Counted from the first letter of the stretch, positions 1 to 9,200 are shown. The stretch is 64,000 nt of DNA from Aliihoeflea sp. 2WW (GCF_000497755.1 NZ_AYOD01000016.1:124001-188000); one strand, 5' to 3'. Numbers and translations: made by a program. The notes: generated by a model from the sequence alone, not told the origin.

Positions 1-569
1 CGAAGGGAGAAGTGGTCCGAACGGGACAAAGCTCGGCAAGTCACCTCGTCTTTCCCGAACATCTGAAGTACGATCAGACGCAGAAGGCCCCCTACGCCGC
101 GTTGCTCGATCGCCTTCGTGCGTTCTTGCTCACTCCCGATACGCTGCTGGTCTCTATCGGCTTTTCCTTTGCCGACGCACATATTGCAGCTCGGTTGGAT
201 GAAGCGCTCGCAGCAAACCCATCCTCCAGCGTCTTCGCGTTCGCATACAAAGTAATCGAGGAGGAGAAGTCGGCATGCGATCTTGCGCGCCGCCTGCCAA
301 ACTTCAGCGTCTATGCGCGTGACCAAGCGATGGTGAACGGAATTCGTGGCGCATGGAAGGCACCAACCGAACTTCCGAACAAAGATTGGGGGCCGATAAG
401 GTCGACCTATCTCGACGAGAGCGGAAACTTCACGCTCGGAGCAATCGAACCCTTCGCCCGGTTCTTCGCGGCATCGCGCTCGATTCAAGCATTTCCCACA
501 CCACCGTTGCCGTCAGAAACAGCGGCGGTAGCGTCACTGCCAACAGCCAGAACCGCGTCGGTGGCCTGA
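1..569 (+). CDS. SIR2-like domain protein, C-terminal part (5' end outside window)
   Basis: The frame is open to the left edge, so this is the C-terminal ~188 residues of a larger protein. The stretch around residues 10-65 (HLKYDQTQKAPY, then LLVSIGFSFADAHI) matches the C-terminal part of bacterial SIR2-like (SIR2_2) domains, which in defence systems hydrolyse NAD+. The catalytic Asn/His residues lie outside the window. The stop overlaps the start of the next gene (HerA ATPase) in a TGATG arrangement, indicating translational coupling. SIR2-HerA pairs are an established anti-phage system in which HerA assembles with SIR2 and infection triggers NAD+ loss. The family call rests on the conserved C-terminal block and the herA partner. 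Confidence 0.8.
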   Translation, partial: KGEVVRTGQSSASHLVFPEHLKYDQTQKAPYAALLDRLRAFLLTPDTLLVSIGFSFADAHIAARLDEALAANPSSSVFAFAYKVIEEEKSACDLARRLPNFSVYARDQAMVNGIRGAWKAPTELPNKDWGPIRSTYLDESGNFTLGAIEPFARFFAASRSIQAFPTPPLPSETAAVASLPTARTASVA

Positions 570-2368
570 TGAACGCTCCGACCCTTCTCGGCCATGTCGG
601 CTCTGTCGCGGGTGCGACCGTTAGCGTACGCCAGTTCGAAGGCGTGGCCTCGGGAATTGCGATCATCGGAGGGCGGAGCTACCGGGTCGGTCAGGTCGGC
701 AGCTTCGTGCGGATACCTCAAGGATATCATGATCTCTACGCGATCATTTCCGAGGTCGGGGCAAGTGCGACACCAACGACGTTGACTGATGCGCTCGACC
801 GTGGCGAACGTTGGCTGACCGTTCAACTCGTCGGTGAGATTGTCGAGGCTTCGTTTGAGCGCGGCATCAGCCAATATCCGAACGTGAACGATGAGGTGCA
901 TCTCGTCACCGAGGAGGATCTCGCCAAGATCTACGGCGCGGAGTTTGCCGGACAGGTTGTGGTGGGGCGGCTTGCCAACGCCGAGAGCATTTCGGTCCGC
1001 TTGGACCTCGACAAGTTGGTCACGCGTCACAGCGCAGTGCTTGGCTCAACCGGGTCGGGCAAGTCCACGACCGTCGCCAGCTTGTTGCGATCGATCTCAA
1101 CGCCCGGCGGAGCGGGTTTTCCGAGCGCGCGCATCCTCCTGCTCGATATACACGGCGAATATGCCCAAGCGCTCGGCGACAACGCTGAGATTTTCCGGAT
1201 CACGCCCGGAGACGGTGAGAACCAGTTGGTCATTCCGTACTGGGCACTGCGACCGACCGAAGTCCTGAACTTCCTGTGCGGGAAGATGGACGATCGTGCA
1301 ACGACGGCAATCCTCGACAAAGTCTTCGCGGCTAAAAGCACAATAGCACAGGCAGACAATCTTCAAGGGGTCGACCTCAATTCCATGACCGTCGACAGCC
1401 CCATTCCGTACAGCTTGCGAAGCCTGTGGCTAGGGCTGATCGATCCTGAGGTCAAAACCTGGCTCGACCAGGCAAAGACGCAGCCGGCTATCGTGCTCCC
1501 CGGGGACGCGGCTACGCTTCGCCTGCCGACCTACCAGCCGCACACGACGACGAATACCGCGCCCTACCAGAACAATATTGGTGTGCTCGGCATCCGCAAA
1601 CAGCTCGATCGTATGCGGTCACGTATGCTCGACCGTCAGTTCGAGTTCTTGCTCAAGCCTGGCGACTGGGAGCCTGACTTGACCGGTCATGTGACGAAGG
1701 ACCTTCCCGCCCTTCTCGAAAGCTGGATCGGGCACGATAAAGCGATAACCGTATTGGATCTGTCAGGTATCCCTAGTGCCGTTCTCCTAGATTTGATCGG
1801 CGCGATTCTGTCGATTATCTATGAAGCACTCTTCTGGGGTCGCGAGCGCGACGGGGGTGGTCGAAAGCGGCCTCAACTTGTCGTTATGGAAGAAGCGCAT
1901 AGGTATCTTGGCCGGGAAGCCAACAATCCGGCGCGCGAGATGGTACAGCGCATCGCGAAAGAAGGCCGCAAGTTCGGCATTGGTGCAATGATCGTCAGCC
2001 AGCGTCCTTCGGAAATTGACGACACCATTCTTTCCCAGTGTGGCACTTTCATCGCGTTGCGCCTCACCAATTCCACTGACCGCAGCAAGGTACAAGCCGC
2101 TTTGCCCGATAACCTGAGCGGTATCGCGGATAGCCTCTCAGTTCTGCGGACAGGAGAAGCTATCATAACCGGCGAAGCAGCGCGGCTGCCAGTGCGCTGC
2201 CGCGTAACCCTGCCACCCGAAGACCGTCGCCCAGACAGCGAAGATCCGCTAGTCGCAGACAGCTGGAAGCGCGTCAGGGGGGCTGAGGATTATGAGCAGC
2301 TTGTCGCAGTTTGGCGTGCACAGGATCCAAAGTGGAAACCGCTAGAAATTGAAGAGGGCGAGGGGTGA
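569..2368 (+). CDS. herA: HerA-type hexameric ATPase of a SIR2-HerA defence pair
   Basis: 599-residue HerA/FtsK-superfamily ATPase. An N-terminal HAS-barrel-like segment (residues 1-70) is followed by Walker A GSTGSGKST (~158-166), the HerA motif LLLDIHGEY (~194), Walker B LVVMEEAHR (~436-444) and a sensor region around VSQRPSEID. The frame is open further upstream, but the ATG at 569 overlaps the SIR2 stop codon and begins the natural domain start MNAPTLLGHVG, so it is preferred. HerA proteins form hexamers; with SIR2 they form a supramolecular NADase/ATPase complex acting in abortive infection. A KTSC gene starts 4 nt after the stop, so this is at least a three-gene operon. Confidence 0.9.
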   Translation: MNAPTLLGHVGSVAGATVSVRQFEGVASGIAIIGGRSYRVGQVGSFVRIPQGYHDLYAIISEVGASATPTTLTDALDRGERWLTVQLVGEIVEASFERGISQYPNVNDEVHLVTEEDLAKIYGAEFAGQVVVGRLANAESISVRLDLDKLVTRHSAVLGSTGSGKSTTVASLLRSISTPGGAGFPSARILLLDIHGEYAQALGDNAEIFRITPGDGENQLVIPYWALRPTEVLNFLCGKMDDRATTAILDKVFAAKSTIAQADNLQGVDLNSMTVDSPIPYSLRSLWLGLIDPEVKTWLDQAKTQPAIVLPGDAATLRLPTYQPHTTTNTAPYQNNIGVLGIRKQLDRMRSRMLDRQFEFLLKPGDWEPDLTGHVTKDLPALLESWIGHDKAITVLDLSGIPSAVLLDLIGAILSIIYEALFWGRERDGGGRKRPQLVVMEEAHRYLGREANNPAREMVQRIAKEGRKFGIGAMIVSQRPSEIDDTILSQCGTFIALRLTNSTDRSKVQAALPDNLSGIADSLSVLRTGEAIITGEAARLPVRCRVTLPPEDRRPDSEDPLVADSWKRVRGAEDYEQLVAVWRAQDPKWKPLEIEEGEG

Positions 2369-2372
2369 GCTG

Positions 2373-2582
2373 ATGGAACGACAACCTGTAACGTCCAGCA
2401 ATTTGGCCGAGGTCGGATATGACCCCGAACTGGAGACGCTCGAGGTTCAATTCAGGCACGGCGGCGTTTATCAATATTTCAACGTGCCCGCGTTCATGAA
2501 CGAGCGTCTCATGAACGCGGACTCATTAGGTCTCTTTTTCAACGCGGAAATCAGAGGTCACTACCCTGAAGCAAAGCTCTAG
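2373..2582 (+). CDS. KTSC domain protein
   Basis: 69-residue protein that is almost entirely one KTSC domain (the family named after a C-terminal region of lysyl-tRNA synthetases): S-S-N-L-A-E-VGYD near residue 7-17, then LEVQF..GGVYQYFNVP and a C-terminal FN.EIRGHYP. It starts 4 nt after the herA stop behind a GAGGGG ribosome site, so it is co-transcribed with the SIR2-HerA pair. KTSC proteins are common on plasmids and phages and are thought to bind nucleic acid, but no function is established. Whether it works in the defence system is inference from position alone. Confidence 0.82.
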   Translation: MERQPVTSSNLAEVGYDPELETLEVQFRHGGVYQYFNVPAFMNERLMNADSLGLFFNAEIRGHYPEAKL

Positions 2583-2764
2583 CGCTCCGCATTGACGCCT
2601 CCTGATTTCAACACTAACCCAAGTTGGGTTGGCCACCGGAGACCGCGCAACGTCAGCTATCTCCAAGGCTCGCCCTAGACCTACCAGTCAGGCTTCGGCC
2701 GCGATTATGCCGGTGAGTAGGGGCGCTGGGAATGGCCGCTTTCGGGAGGTCGTCCGTGACATTT

Positions 2765-2848
2765 TGAACGACGAGAGTGGGGTCGACTCCTGCCAGTCCA
2801 CGGGCAGTGTGCGCGGCGCACGCCGGAATGGCTCGGTGGGGTGGGTTG
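2765..2848 (+). repeat. Direct repeat copy 1 left of the 838-residue gene; rest of 2583-3150 non-coding
   Basis: This ~80-bp block recurs at 5743-5827. The central 59 bases (2778-2836) differ at one position. It contains two dyads: CTGCC..GGCAG and GTGCGC-N-GCGCAC. The remaining bases of the 568-bp gap show no convincing gene; the open frames there lack ribosome sites and recognisable protein features. Confidence 0.85.
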
Positions 2849-3150
2849 CGGACAGGCAGCTTTCGACGCGCTTACGCCAGCTTTGCGCAAACAGAGGACA
2901 TCCGGCCAAGGGTGCGCCTGCCGCTCGCGATCCTTCATGTCGGCATTGGCACGCATTCGCGCAATCGTCTCTCCGGTCGCGTCCGTTCCTTTGCCATCTT
3001 CGCGCTAGGTGGTGGCGACGCCTCGCCGACATGCACCGAGGATCGGGCAAAGCCCGGTCTGGCAGAGCGTACGCGTCTGACCAGTATTCGTGTTAGGGAA
3101 AGAGCTATTGTCGGAAAGCGGCGTCACTCTGTCTCTTTGATTGTTGAAAA

Positions 3151-5667
3151 ATGCGCCTTACTGGATCTGTCAGTCTTCGCCCTATGCGTCTGGGATTTCT
3201 GGTGCCACCGGACGACCTTTCGCTCGTTTCGCGCGTGGCGAGGCTCGCAGCGTGCGTCTGGGGCGGCAGATACTGTCCCATCATCCCGTTCTTCGAGAAT
3301 GGTGGCGAGCACTGGAGTGCGCCGTACAGTCTGTCCAAAGGTCTCGATATCGCACGGGGATACATCGATTTTTTCGAGCCCGACGCGCTGGTCGAAGCTG
3401 TTCCTGGCATGGCGGAACAGCTAGGTTGGAGAGATAAGCAGGTCCACATGGGTCTACCACGCGTCGTGTCATTGGAGAAATTCTTCGAGGTCAACGAACG
3501 CGGTCGAGTGAATTTTGCGGCAGGCATCGACATTCTTGAGGTCATGCAGGAGTTGTACGACCGCGAGTTCAAGCACGAGCGACGGCACAAGCAGCCCTTC
3601 GCGATTGTCGATGAGAGCGAAGGAGACGCATTCTTCGACCTTGTCGGCGGACGGTACCCACTAGACGAGGCGCTAGAGGAAACTCGGTACGCCTACAAGG
3701 AAGTGTTCTCGGCTGAGCCTTTACTTGCCAACGCGGATGCCGCGCTCAAATTCGTTTGCGAAGGCAACGCCGGTCCCCTGTGGATCACGCGACATGGACT
3801 GGAAGAGTCGCTCGGTCGCGGCAGCCGCGACGACACGTTCTTCATCTTCGATCCGAAGAACGCGGGAGATGCCATCGACTACTGGAATTTCCGGCTGGTC
3901 GAGCGGCATGTCACGCCGATTAATGTCGAATGGCTGGCCGAGCATCGCGACTTTGTCCGCGAGCGCATCCTCGAGACCTTCCGGCCAATTCCCGGCAACC
4001 CGTCGGGTATAAAGTTTCACACGACACTGGTCTTTGGAACGTCGATTTCCGAGGAGCGGCGCAAGGCGCTTTGGACGGAGCATTTCTCCGGGTTGCCGGA
4101 TTGGTCTGTTGTTGGCGCTCATATGCCGACGCTTTCAGCGCATTCTCGGCGGAACCACGGACCGCGCGAGGATAAGATAATTGTGTCCGCCGCAACGGCG
4201 TCATTCGACGAGACGGTGAGCCCAGATGGGTACGTCAAGCTGCCCGCGCCCGTGCCGGCCTTTGTGAATGCCACGAAGACCTACCGGCGCGCGCGCTGGG
4301 TCAATGTCATCGCCACTGGCTCTTCCGTATACGGCGACGAGGCGGCGACGGTGTACCCATCCAATCTCTGGTCGCCCGTGTATCCCCGCCTGGTTACGGG
4401 CGATACGTTGCGGATAGGCCGTGAGGGCTGGGTGCTCGCCAAGGAACACCGCATCGATTACTCGCTGGTGCGTCCGGAAAGCGGGCGCGATGCGGTAATT
4501 GGTTGGCTGAAGTCCCAAGGCGTCGAAGCCCAACCATCTTCTGAAGGCCAAGTCGCCGCTCAGGTCATTGCTGCCGTGGGCGGCATTGCGCAAGCGGCAA
4601 TATTCGCTGATCGCAGAACCATCGAGCTGCTGGGCGGGATGGCCGAGAACCATGCCGAGGTTAGCCGCGACGGCAAGCGCGTGATCTCGACAGTTCCAGA
4701 CCGCGCGAAACACGTCGGTGTCATCAAAGAACACTTCGACGCACGCGCTAAGGGTGCGTTCGGTCTCTGGAATGGACTGGAACAATTCCTTAAGGCCAAC
4801 GTCTTTCGGGCTGGTCTGAGGGTGCAATGCCCGGTCTGCCAGTACCAGAACTGGTACGACCTCGACTCGCTGACCTATCGCCCGACCTGCACGCGCTGCC
4901 TGAACCAGTTCGACTTCGCCCAGACGCCGGAGGCCCTAAACCGGGTGAACTGGTTCTACCGCGTCATCGGCCCGTTCGCTGCGCCTGACTACGCTGGCGG
5001 CGGATATGCTGTGGCCCTAACCCTACGTACTTTGACTCATCCCAACCACGCCGAGATGACCTGGTCCACGGGCCTTCGTCTTCCGCAGCTCAACAGAGAG
5101 GTCGACTTCATCGGATGGCATCGTCGCGAGGGTATCCTCCGCGACGAACGCGAAGAGCCACTGCTGGTGTTCGGCGAGGCAAAGAGCTTTGGTCGCGGCG
5201 CGTTTGACGCGAAAACGGTCGACGGGCTGAGGCAGGTCGCCGCACGGTTTCCTGGCTCAGTGATGGTTGTCTCATCGCTCCGCCACATATCCGAGTACAT
5301 GCCGCAGGAACTGGCGGTTTTACGTGAACTTGCGCTGTGGGGACGACGCGACGTATTTCATGGCCATGCCTGCAATCCGCTGGTGGTGCTGACAGGGACA
5401 GAACTATTTGCCGGATACGGGATATTCCAGGCGTGGCAGGAGCAGGACGGTGAACGCGTGCATTCGGTTTACGACGAGTCCGACCTTCACGAACTCTCCG
5501 ATCTGACGTTAGCGCGCTACTTGGGCCTGCAGGGATACTGGGCAGAGCGGTTCGCGGAACGGAGTCTGTCTCATCAGCGCGCGCGTCTGACTAGGTTAAT
5601 CAGAGCGCGTGCTGTAGGGAATAGCCGTTGCAAGGCGGGATCAACGACGTCGGGCCCGCCTTTCTAG
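3151..5667 (+). CDS. Unrecognised 838-residue protein with zinc ribbon and PD-(D/E)XK-like nuclease residues
   Basis: I do not recognise the family. The N-terminus carries a conserved-looking CVWGGRYCPIIP segment (~35-46). Residues ~560-595 hold two CxxC pairs (CPVC, then CTRC about 30 residues later), a zinc ribbon. Downstream come EVDFIGW (~650) and LLVFGEAKSFGRG (~672-684). The D...ExK spacing and the beta-strand context fit the active site of a PD-(D/E)XK restriction-like nuclease. It is a lone gene with no good ribosome site before ATG 3151; a second Met lies at 3184. It sits 0.8 kb after a SIR2-HerA operon and between two copies of an 80-bp repeat, so a defence role is plausible but inferred. 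Confidence 0.65.
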   Translation: MRLTGSVSLRPMRLGFLVPPDDLSLVSRVARLAACVWGGRYCPIIPFFENGGEHWSAPYSLSKGLDIARGYIDFFEPDALVEAVPGMAEQLGWRDKQVHMGLPRVVSLEKFFEVNERGRVNFAAGIDILEVMQELYDREFKHERRHKQPFAIVDESEGDAFFDLVGGRYPLDEALEETRYAYKEVFSAEPLLANADAALKFVCEGNAGPLWITRHGLEESLGRGSRDDTFFIFDPKNAGDAIDYWNFRLVERHVTPINVEWLAEHRDFVRERILETFRPIPGNPSGIKFHTTLVFGTSISEERRKALWTEHFSGLPDWSVVGAHMPTLSAHSRRNHGPREDKIIVSAATASFDETVSPDGYVKLPAPVPAFVNATKTYRRARWVNVIATGSSVYGDEAATVYPSNLWSPVYPRLVTGDTLRIGREGWVLAKEHRIDYSLVRPESGRDAVIGWLKSQGVEAQPSSEGQVAAQVIAAVGGIAQAAIFADRRTIELLGGMAENHAEVSRDGKRVISTVPDRAKHVGVIKEHFDARAKGAFGLWNGLEQFLKANVFRAGLRVQCPVCQYQNWYDLDSLTYRPTCTRCLNQFDFAQTPEALNRVNWFYRVIGPFAAPDYAGGGYAVALTLRTLTHPNHAEMTWSTGLRLPQLNREVDFIGWHRREGILRDEREEPLLVFGEAKSFGRGAFDAKTVDGLRQVAARFPGSVMVVSSLRHISEYMPQELAVLRELALWGRRDVFHGHACNPLVVLTGTELFAGYGIFQAWQEQDGERVHSVYDESDLHELSDLTLARYLGLQGYWAERFAERSLSHQRARLTRLIRARAVGNSRCKAGSTTSGPPF

Positions 5668-5742
5668 TATCGGCACTAGGCGGTCATATTCTGGAATGGC
5701 AAGTCCGCTTGGGCTAAAAGCGGTCCTAGTGAAAGCGGATGC

Positions 5743-5827
5743 TGAACGACCGAGATGGGGTCGACTCCTGCCAGTCCACGGGCAGTGTGCGCTGCGCACG
5801 CCGGAATGGCTCGGCGGGGGTGGTTTC
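5743..5827 (+). repeat. Direct repeat copy 2 right of the 838-residue gene
   Basis: Second copy of the block at 2765-2848, same orientation, with the same two internal dyads. The rest of 5668-5999 has no gene. The short phrase ATGGGGTCGA recurs at 42757 and 51174 in other intergenic gaps, suggesting scattered degenerate relatives. Confidence 0.85.
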
Positions 5828-5999
5828 CTGTCAGTCGGCTTTCAGGTTGAAATGAACTGAAAGCTGACGGCTTCGTATCGGTAAGCGCGGCATCGCGACT
5901 TGCATCCGATTTAGCCCATTGTTCTCAATCTACCGGCTCTGAAACTTTCTCGCTTTTTCGCTCGTATCTGCGCGGTCAAAACTAAAGGGAGAAAATTCC

Positions 6000-6416
6000 A
6001 TGAACCTTATCAAGATTGCACTCGTCACCGCGATCGCCGCCGTGCCGGCAGTGGCCCACGCCGACCACCTTAACATCGACGTCGAAGGGGCAACGATCGA
6101 AGGCAACTCGGTGGTCTTTCCGTCAGTCAAGATCGACAAGGACGGCTACGTTGTGATCCACGCGGTCGAGAACGGCGAACCCGTCATTCCGGCGTCGATC
6201 GGACATACGGCCGTGTCCGCTGGAGACAGCGAGAATGTTTCTGTCGAGATTGAAGGCGGAGCGATGGAAGGCACCGATTACGTTGCGATGATCCACTACG
6301 AAACCAACGACAACGGCACTTATGATTTCGCCGAAGGCATGACTGACGTCGACACGCCCGGAATGCGTCCGGACAACACGCCCTACGCGCTGCCCTTCAA
6401 AGTCGGCGGCATGTAA
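6000..6416 (+). CDS. Small secreted DUF7282-like protein
   Basis: 138 residues beginning with a clear signal peptide (MNLIKIALVTAIAAVPAVAHA). The mature part is acidic and strand-rich, with a VVFPSVKIDKDGYVVIHA segment (~40-57) and a GTDYVAMIHYE segment (~93-103) that resemble the DUF7282 domain. Such proteins are exported, but their role is not known. A strong AAGGGAG site precedes the start. The gene converges on copB, whose stop lies 2 nt away. I see no Met or His cluster, so direct copper binding is not indicated. Confidence 0.8.
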   Translation: MNLIKIALVTAIAAVPAVAHADHLNIDVEGATIEGNSVVFPSVKIDKDGYVVIHAVENGEPVIPASIGHTAVSAGDSENVSVEIEGGAMEGTDYVAMIHYETNDNGTYDFAEGMTDVDTPGMRPDNTPYALPFKVGGM

Positions 6417-6417
6417 G

Positions 6418-8553
6418 TCATCCGGAGCGGGCACCCTGCGGTGTCCGCTCCGTTCCCTGCCAGGGGGTTAGTCGCCGGGCTTGGTTGCCACTGTTTCCGC
6501 GATAGAACCGGAGCAACTGGGCATTGACGGCGACGATGATGGTGCTGAGCGACATGAAGACCGCACCGATGGCGGGCGTCATCAGGAACCCGGTGCCGAA
6601 GGTGATCCCGGCCGCCATCGGAATGGCGACCGCGTTGTATCCCGTCGCCCAGATCAGATTTTGAACCATCTTCCGATAGGTGGCCCGGGACAAGCCAAGT
6701 ATCGCGGCGACGTCCCTCGGGTCGCTGCGCACGAGGACGACGTCCGCGGACTCGACGGCCACATCCGTTCCAGCTCCGATTGCGATTCCGAGATCGGCTT
6801 CGACCAGCGCGGGCGCGTCGTTCACACCGTCGCCGACCATCGCGACCCGTCGACCGTCGCGCCTAAGCGAGGCGATCTTTGCCGCTTTCTGGTCCGGCAA
6901 GACTTCGGCATAGTATTCCTCGATCCCGAGTTCGGCCGAAACCGAATGCGCGACGCCTTCGGCGTCCCCGGTCAGCATGATGGGCCGGATGCCCAGAGAT
7001 CGAAGTTCCCGTATCGCTTGCGCCGATTCCGGCCGTACGACATCGGCCATGGCGAACAGGGCGCTCGGCGCGCCGTCGACGGCGAGAACGACGACCGTCT
7101 TGCCCTTTGCCTCCAGAGCGGTCAAAGCCGGGTGGCTTACTCCGTGTCCGTTGCGTTCCAGATGGCCGGGACTTGCGATGACGATCTCTCTTCCCCCGAC
7201 ATTCGCTGCGATGCCTTCGCCCGTGATGTTCAGCACGTTGTCTGAGCGTGGGATCGAAAGGCCTCGCTCGCGCGCGGTCGTGACGATGCCGTGCGCGATG
7301 GGATGTTCCGATCGGCTTTCGACCGAAGCCGCAAGCGCGAGGGCTGCATCTTCGCTGATGGATGTCAGAGGAACGACATCGCTGACGCCGAACCGACCTT
7401 CGGTCAACGTGCCGGTCTTGTCGAAGACAACCGCGTCGAGACTGCGGGCTCGTTCGAAGGCTGCCCGATCTCGTATCAGAAGACCGTTGCCGGCACTGAG
7501 GGAAGTGCTGACCGCAACCACCAGCGGAACGGCCAACCCTAGCGCATGCGGACAGGCGATCACCATGACGGTCACCATCCGTTCGATCGCGAACTCCCAA
7601 CTCTGGCCGACCAGGGTCCAGTATCCGAACGAGGCAAAGCCAACCGTCAGGGCGATATAGGTCAGCCAACCAGCGGCGCGGTTGGCGATGTCCTGGCTGC
7701 GTGAGCGGCTGGCCTGGGCCTTCCTCACCATGTCGATGACCTGCGCGAGGTAGGTCGCGCCGCCGGTCGCCGTGACCTCGATCGTCACCGCGCCCGCGCC
7801 GTTGATCGCCCCTCCGATCGCCACGTCGCCTGCCTGCTTCGGCACGGGACGGGATTCGCCCGTCAGCATCGATTCGTTGAACGAGGACACGCCCTCGACC
7901 AGCCGCCCGTCGACCGGCACCTTCCCGCCCGGGCGGACCAGCACCCTGTCGCCTGGCGACAAGCCGCTGATGGGGACCTCCCGTCCGGTGCCATCGGCAT
8001 CCATTCTGGTGGCGGTGTCAGGCAAGAGCCTGACCAACGCTTCGAGCGCGCGCGACGCGCCCAGGACTGACCGCATCTCGAGCCAGTGGCCGAGCAGCAT
8101 GATCGTGATCAGCGTCGCCAGTTCCCAGTAGAACGACATGCCCGGGACGCCGAAGGTGACGGCAGCCGAATAGAAATAGGCAACTGAAATCGCCATGGCG
8201 ACGAGGGTCATCATTCCCGGCCGTCCGCTTCGCAACTCCCGCGCAAAGCCCGACAGGAACGGCCAACCGCCGTAGAGATAGACTGCCGTCGATAACAGGA
8301 ACAGGATTGCGCCGTCTCCCCGGAAGGCAGACGAGGCTCCCAAGCCCATCCAGTGCCGGATCATAGGAGACAGGAAAAGGATCGGCGGCGTCAGGAGCAA
8401 AGATACCCAAAAGCGGCGGCGGAAATCATCGACCATCATCCCGTGGCCAGCATGATCGTGTCCGGTGGTCGCGGCGGCGACAGCCTGTTCCGGCGGCCGA
8501 GCTTTGGCGTGTTGATCGTCATCATGATGCGCGTGGGTATGATCGGAAACCAT
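6418..8553 (-). CDS. copB: CopB-type (P1B-3) copper-translocating P-type ATPase
   Basis: 711 residues. A His-rich N-terminus (residues ~4-42, many HH and HD pairs) replaces the usual CxxC HMA domain. The phosphatase loop LTGES lies near 229, the transmembrane metal motif is CPH (IACPHALGL, ~333), the phosphorylated Asp is in DKTGTLTEG (~377), and GDGVNDAP and MLTGD follow. CPH with a His-rich tail is typical of the CopB subgroup, which exports copper or silver from the cytoplasm across the inner membrane. It lies just downstream of cueR, and a MerR-type promoter stands between them (8589-8619), so copper induction by CueR is likely. Confidence 0.93.
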   Translation of the reverse strand: MVSDHTHAHHDDDQHAKARPPEQAVAAATTGHDHAGHGMMVDDFRRRFWVSLLLTPPILFLSPMIRHWMGLGASSAFRGDGAILFLLSTAVYLYGGWPFLSGFARELRSGRPGMMTLVAMAISVAYFYSAAVTFGVPGMSFYWELATLITIMLLGHWLEMRSVLGASRALEALVRLLPDTATRMDADGTGREVPISGLSPGDRVLVRPGGKVPVDGRLVEGVSSFNESMLTGESRPVPKQAGDVAIGGAINGAGAVTIEVTATGGATYLAQVIDMVRKAQASRSRSQDIANRAAGWLTYIALTVGFASFGYWTLVGQSWEFAIERMVTVMVIACPHALGLAVPLVVAVSTSLSAGNGLLIRDRAAFERARSLDAVVFDKTGTLTEGRFGVSDVVPLTSISEDAALALAASVESRSEHPIAHGIVTTARERGLSIPRSDNVLNITGEGIAANVGGREIVIASPGHLERNGHGVSHPALTALEAKGKTVVVLAVDGAPSALFAMADVVRPESAQAIRELRSLGIRPIMLTGDAEGVAHSVSAELGIEEYYAEVLPDQKAAKIASLRRDGRRVAMVGDGVNDAPALVEADLGIAIGAGTDVAVESADVVLVRSDPRDVAAILGLSRATYRKMVQNLIWATGYNAVAIPMAAGITFGTGFLMTPAIGAVFMSLSTIIVAVNAQLLRFYRGNSGNQARRLTPWQGTERTPQGARSG

Positions 8554-8588
8554 GGCTGGTCCTTCCGCGAAGTTCGTGCAACTTCGTG

Positions 8589-8619
8589 AGCGTGCCCCTT
8601 ACCGCCGCTGGAAGGTCAA
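8589..8619 (-). promoter_or_regulatory. CueR-type promoter/operator of copB
   Basis: On the minus strand: -35 TTGACC (8619-8614), a 19-bp spacer containing CTTCC..AAGGGG half-sites, then a -10 position CACGCT. The over-long 19-bp spacer is the hallmark of MerR-family activated promoters. The same TTGACCTTCCAGCG core recurs before copZ and copA. Confidence 0.75.
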
Positions 8620-8689
8620 GGCGTGAATTTTCGCGTATCATCGTGCATCGGCATCTCGGCAGGCCCCGATGCTTGTCCGAGTTCGGCCA

Positions 8690-9085
8690 TCAGTGCTCGA
8701 ACCGTCCGGACAATCCGTCGATGATCGGGCAGTCCGGCCGTGCGTCGCCGTGACAATTGTCGACGAGATGGCCGAGCATCAACCGCAGCCCCGTCAATTC
8801 CTCGATCTTTCGGTCGATCTCGGCAAGCTTCTCCTTGGCGATCGCCTTGACGTCGGAACTGGCGCGCTCGCGGTCGGAATAGAGCGAAAGCAGCTCCCTG
8901 CACTCCTCAACTGAGAAACCGAGGCCCCTGGCCCTTTGCAGGAAGCGGAGCCGATGGACGTCCTCCGTCGAATAGTCCCGGTATCCGTTCAAGGCACGAT
9001 CGGCCGTCAGAAGACCGATCTCCTCATAATATCTGATCGTCTTCGACGGCAGGCCCGACTGGCGCGAAGCGGCTCCGATGTTCAT
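8690..9085 (-). CDS. cueR: CueR-type MerR family copper-responsive regulator
   Basis: 131 residues: N-terminal MerR winged helix (IGAASRQSGLPSKTIRYYE), a long dimerisation helix, and a C-terminal metal loop with two cysteines eight apart (CHGDARPDC, then PII). This loop matches the Cu(I)/Ag(I)/Au(I) loop of CueR. It should activate transcription by untwisting 19-bp-spacer promoters. The best targets here are the promoters at 8589-8619, 36589-36619 and 36681-36711, which share one operator sequence. It lies upstream of copB on the same strand with its own spacing of 136 bp. Confidence 0.92.
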   Translation of the reverse strand: MNIGAASRQSGLPSKTIRYYEEIGLLTADRALNGYRDYSTEDVHRLRFLQRARGLGFSVEECRELLSLYSDRERASSDVKAIAKEKLAEIDRKIEELTGLRLMLGHLVDNCHGDARPDCPIIDGLSGRFEH

Positions 9086-9170
9086 TGCTTGGGTTCCCTG
9101 GCAAGATCGTGGGACCGAACGATAGTCCTTCCAGCAGATGGAAGCTCAAGCACAAAGATGCGGCACAAGG

Positions 9171-9200
9171 CTTCCGCGCGGCATTCGCGCCGCGCGGAAG
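9171..9200 (-). terminator. Hairpin after the DUF305 gene
   Basis: Perfect 12-bp dyad CTTCCGCGCGGC/GCCGCGCGGAAG with a 6-nt loop, 9 bp past the stop of the minus-strand DUF305 gene. There is no T-run, so termination is only probable. Confidence 0.45.

Noticed and set aside
2629-3424. Several open frames in and after the left repeat gap
   Set aside because: No ribosome sites and Arg/Ser-rich composition; one overlaps the start of the 838-residue gene.
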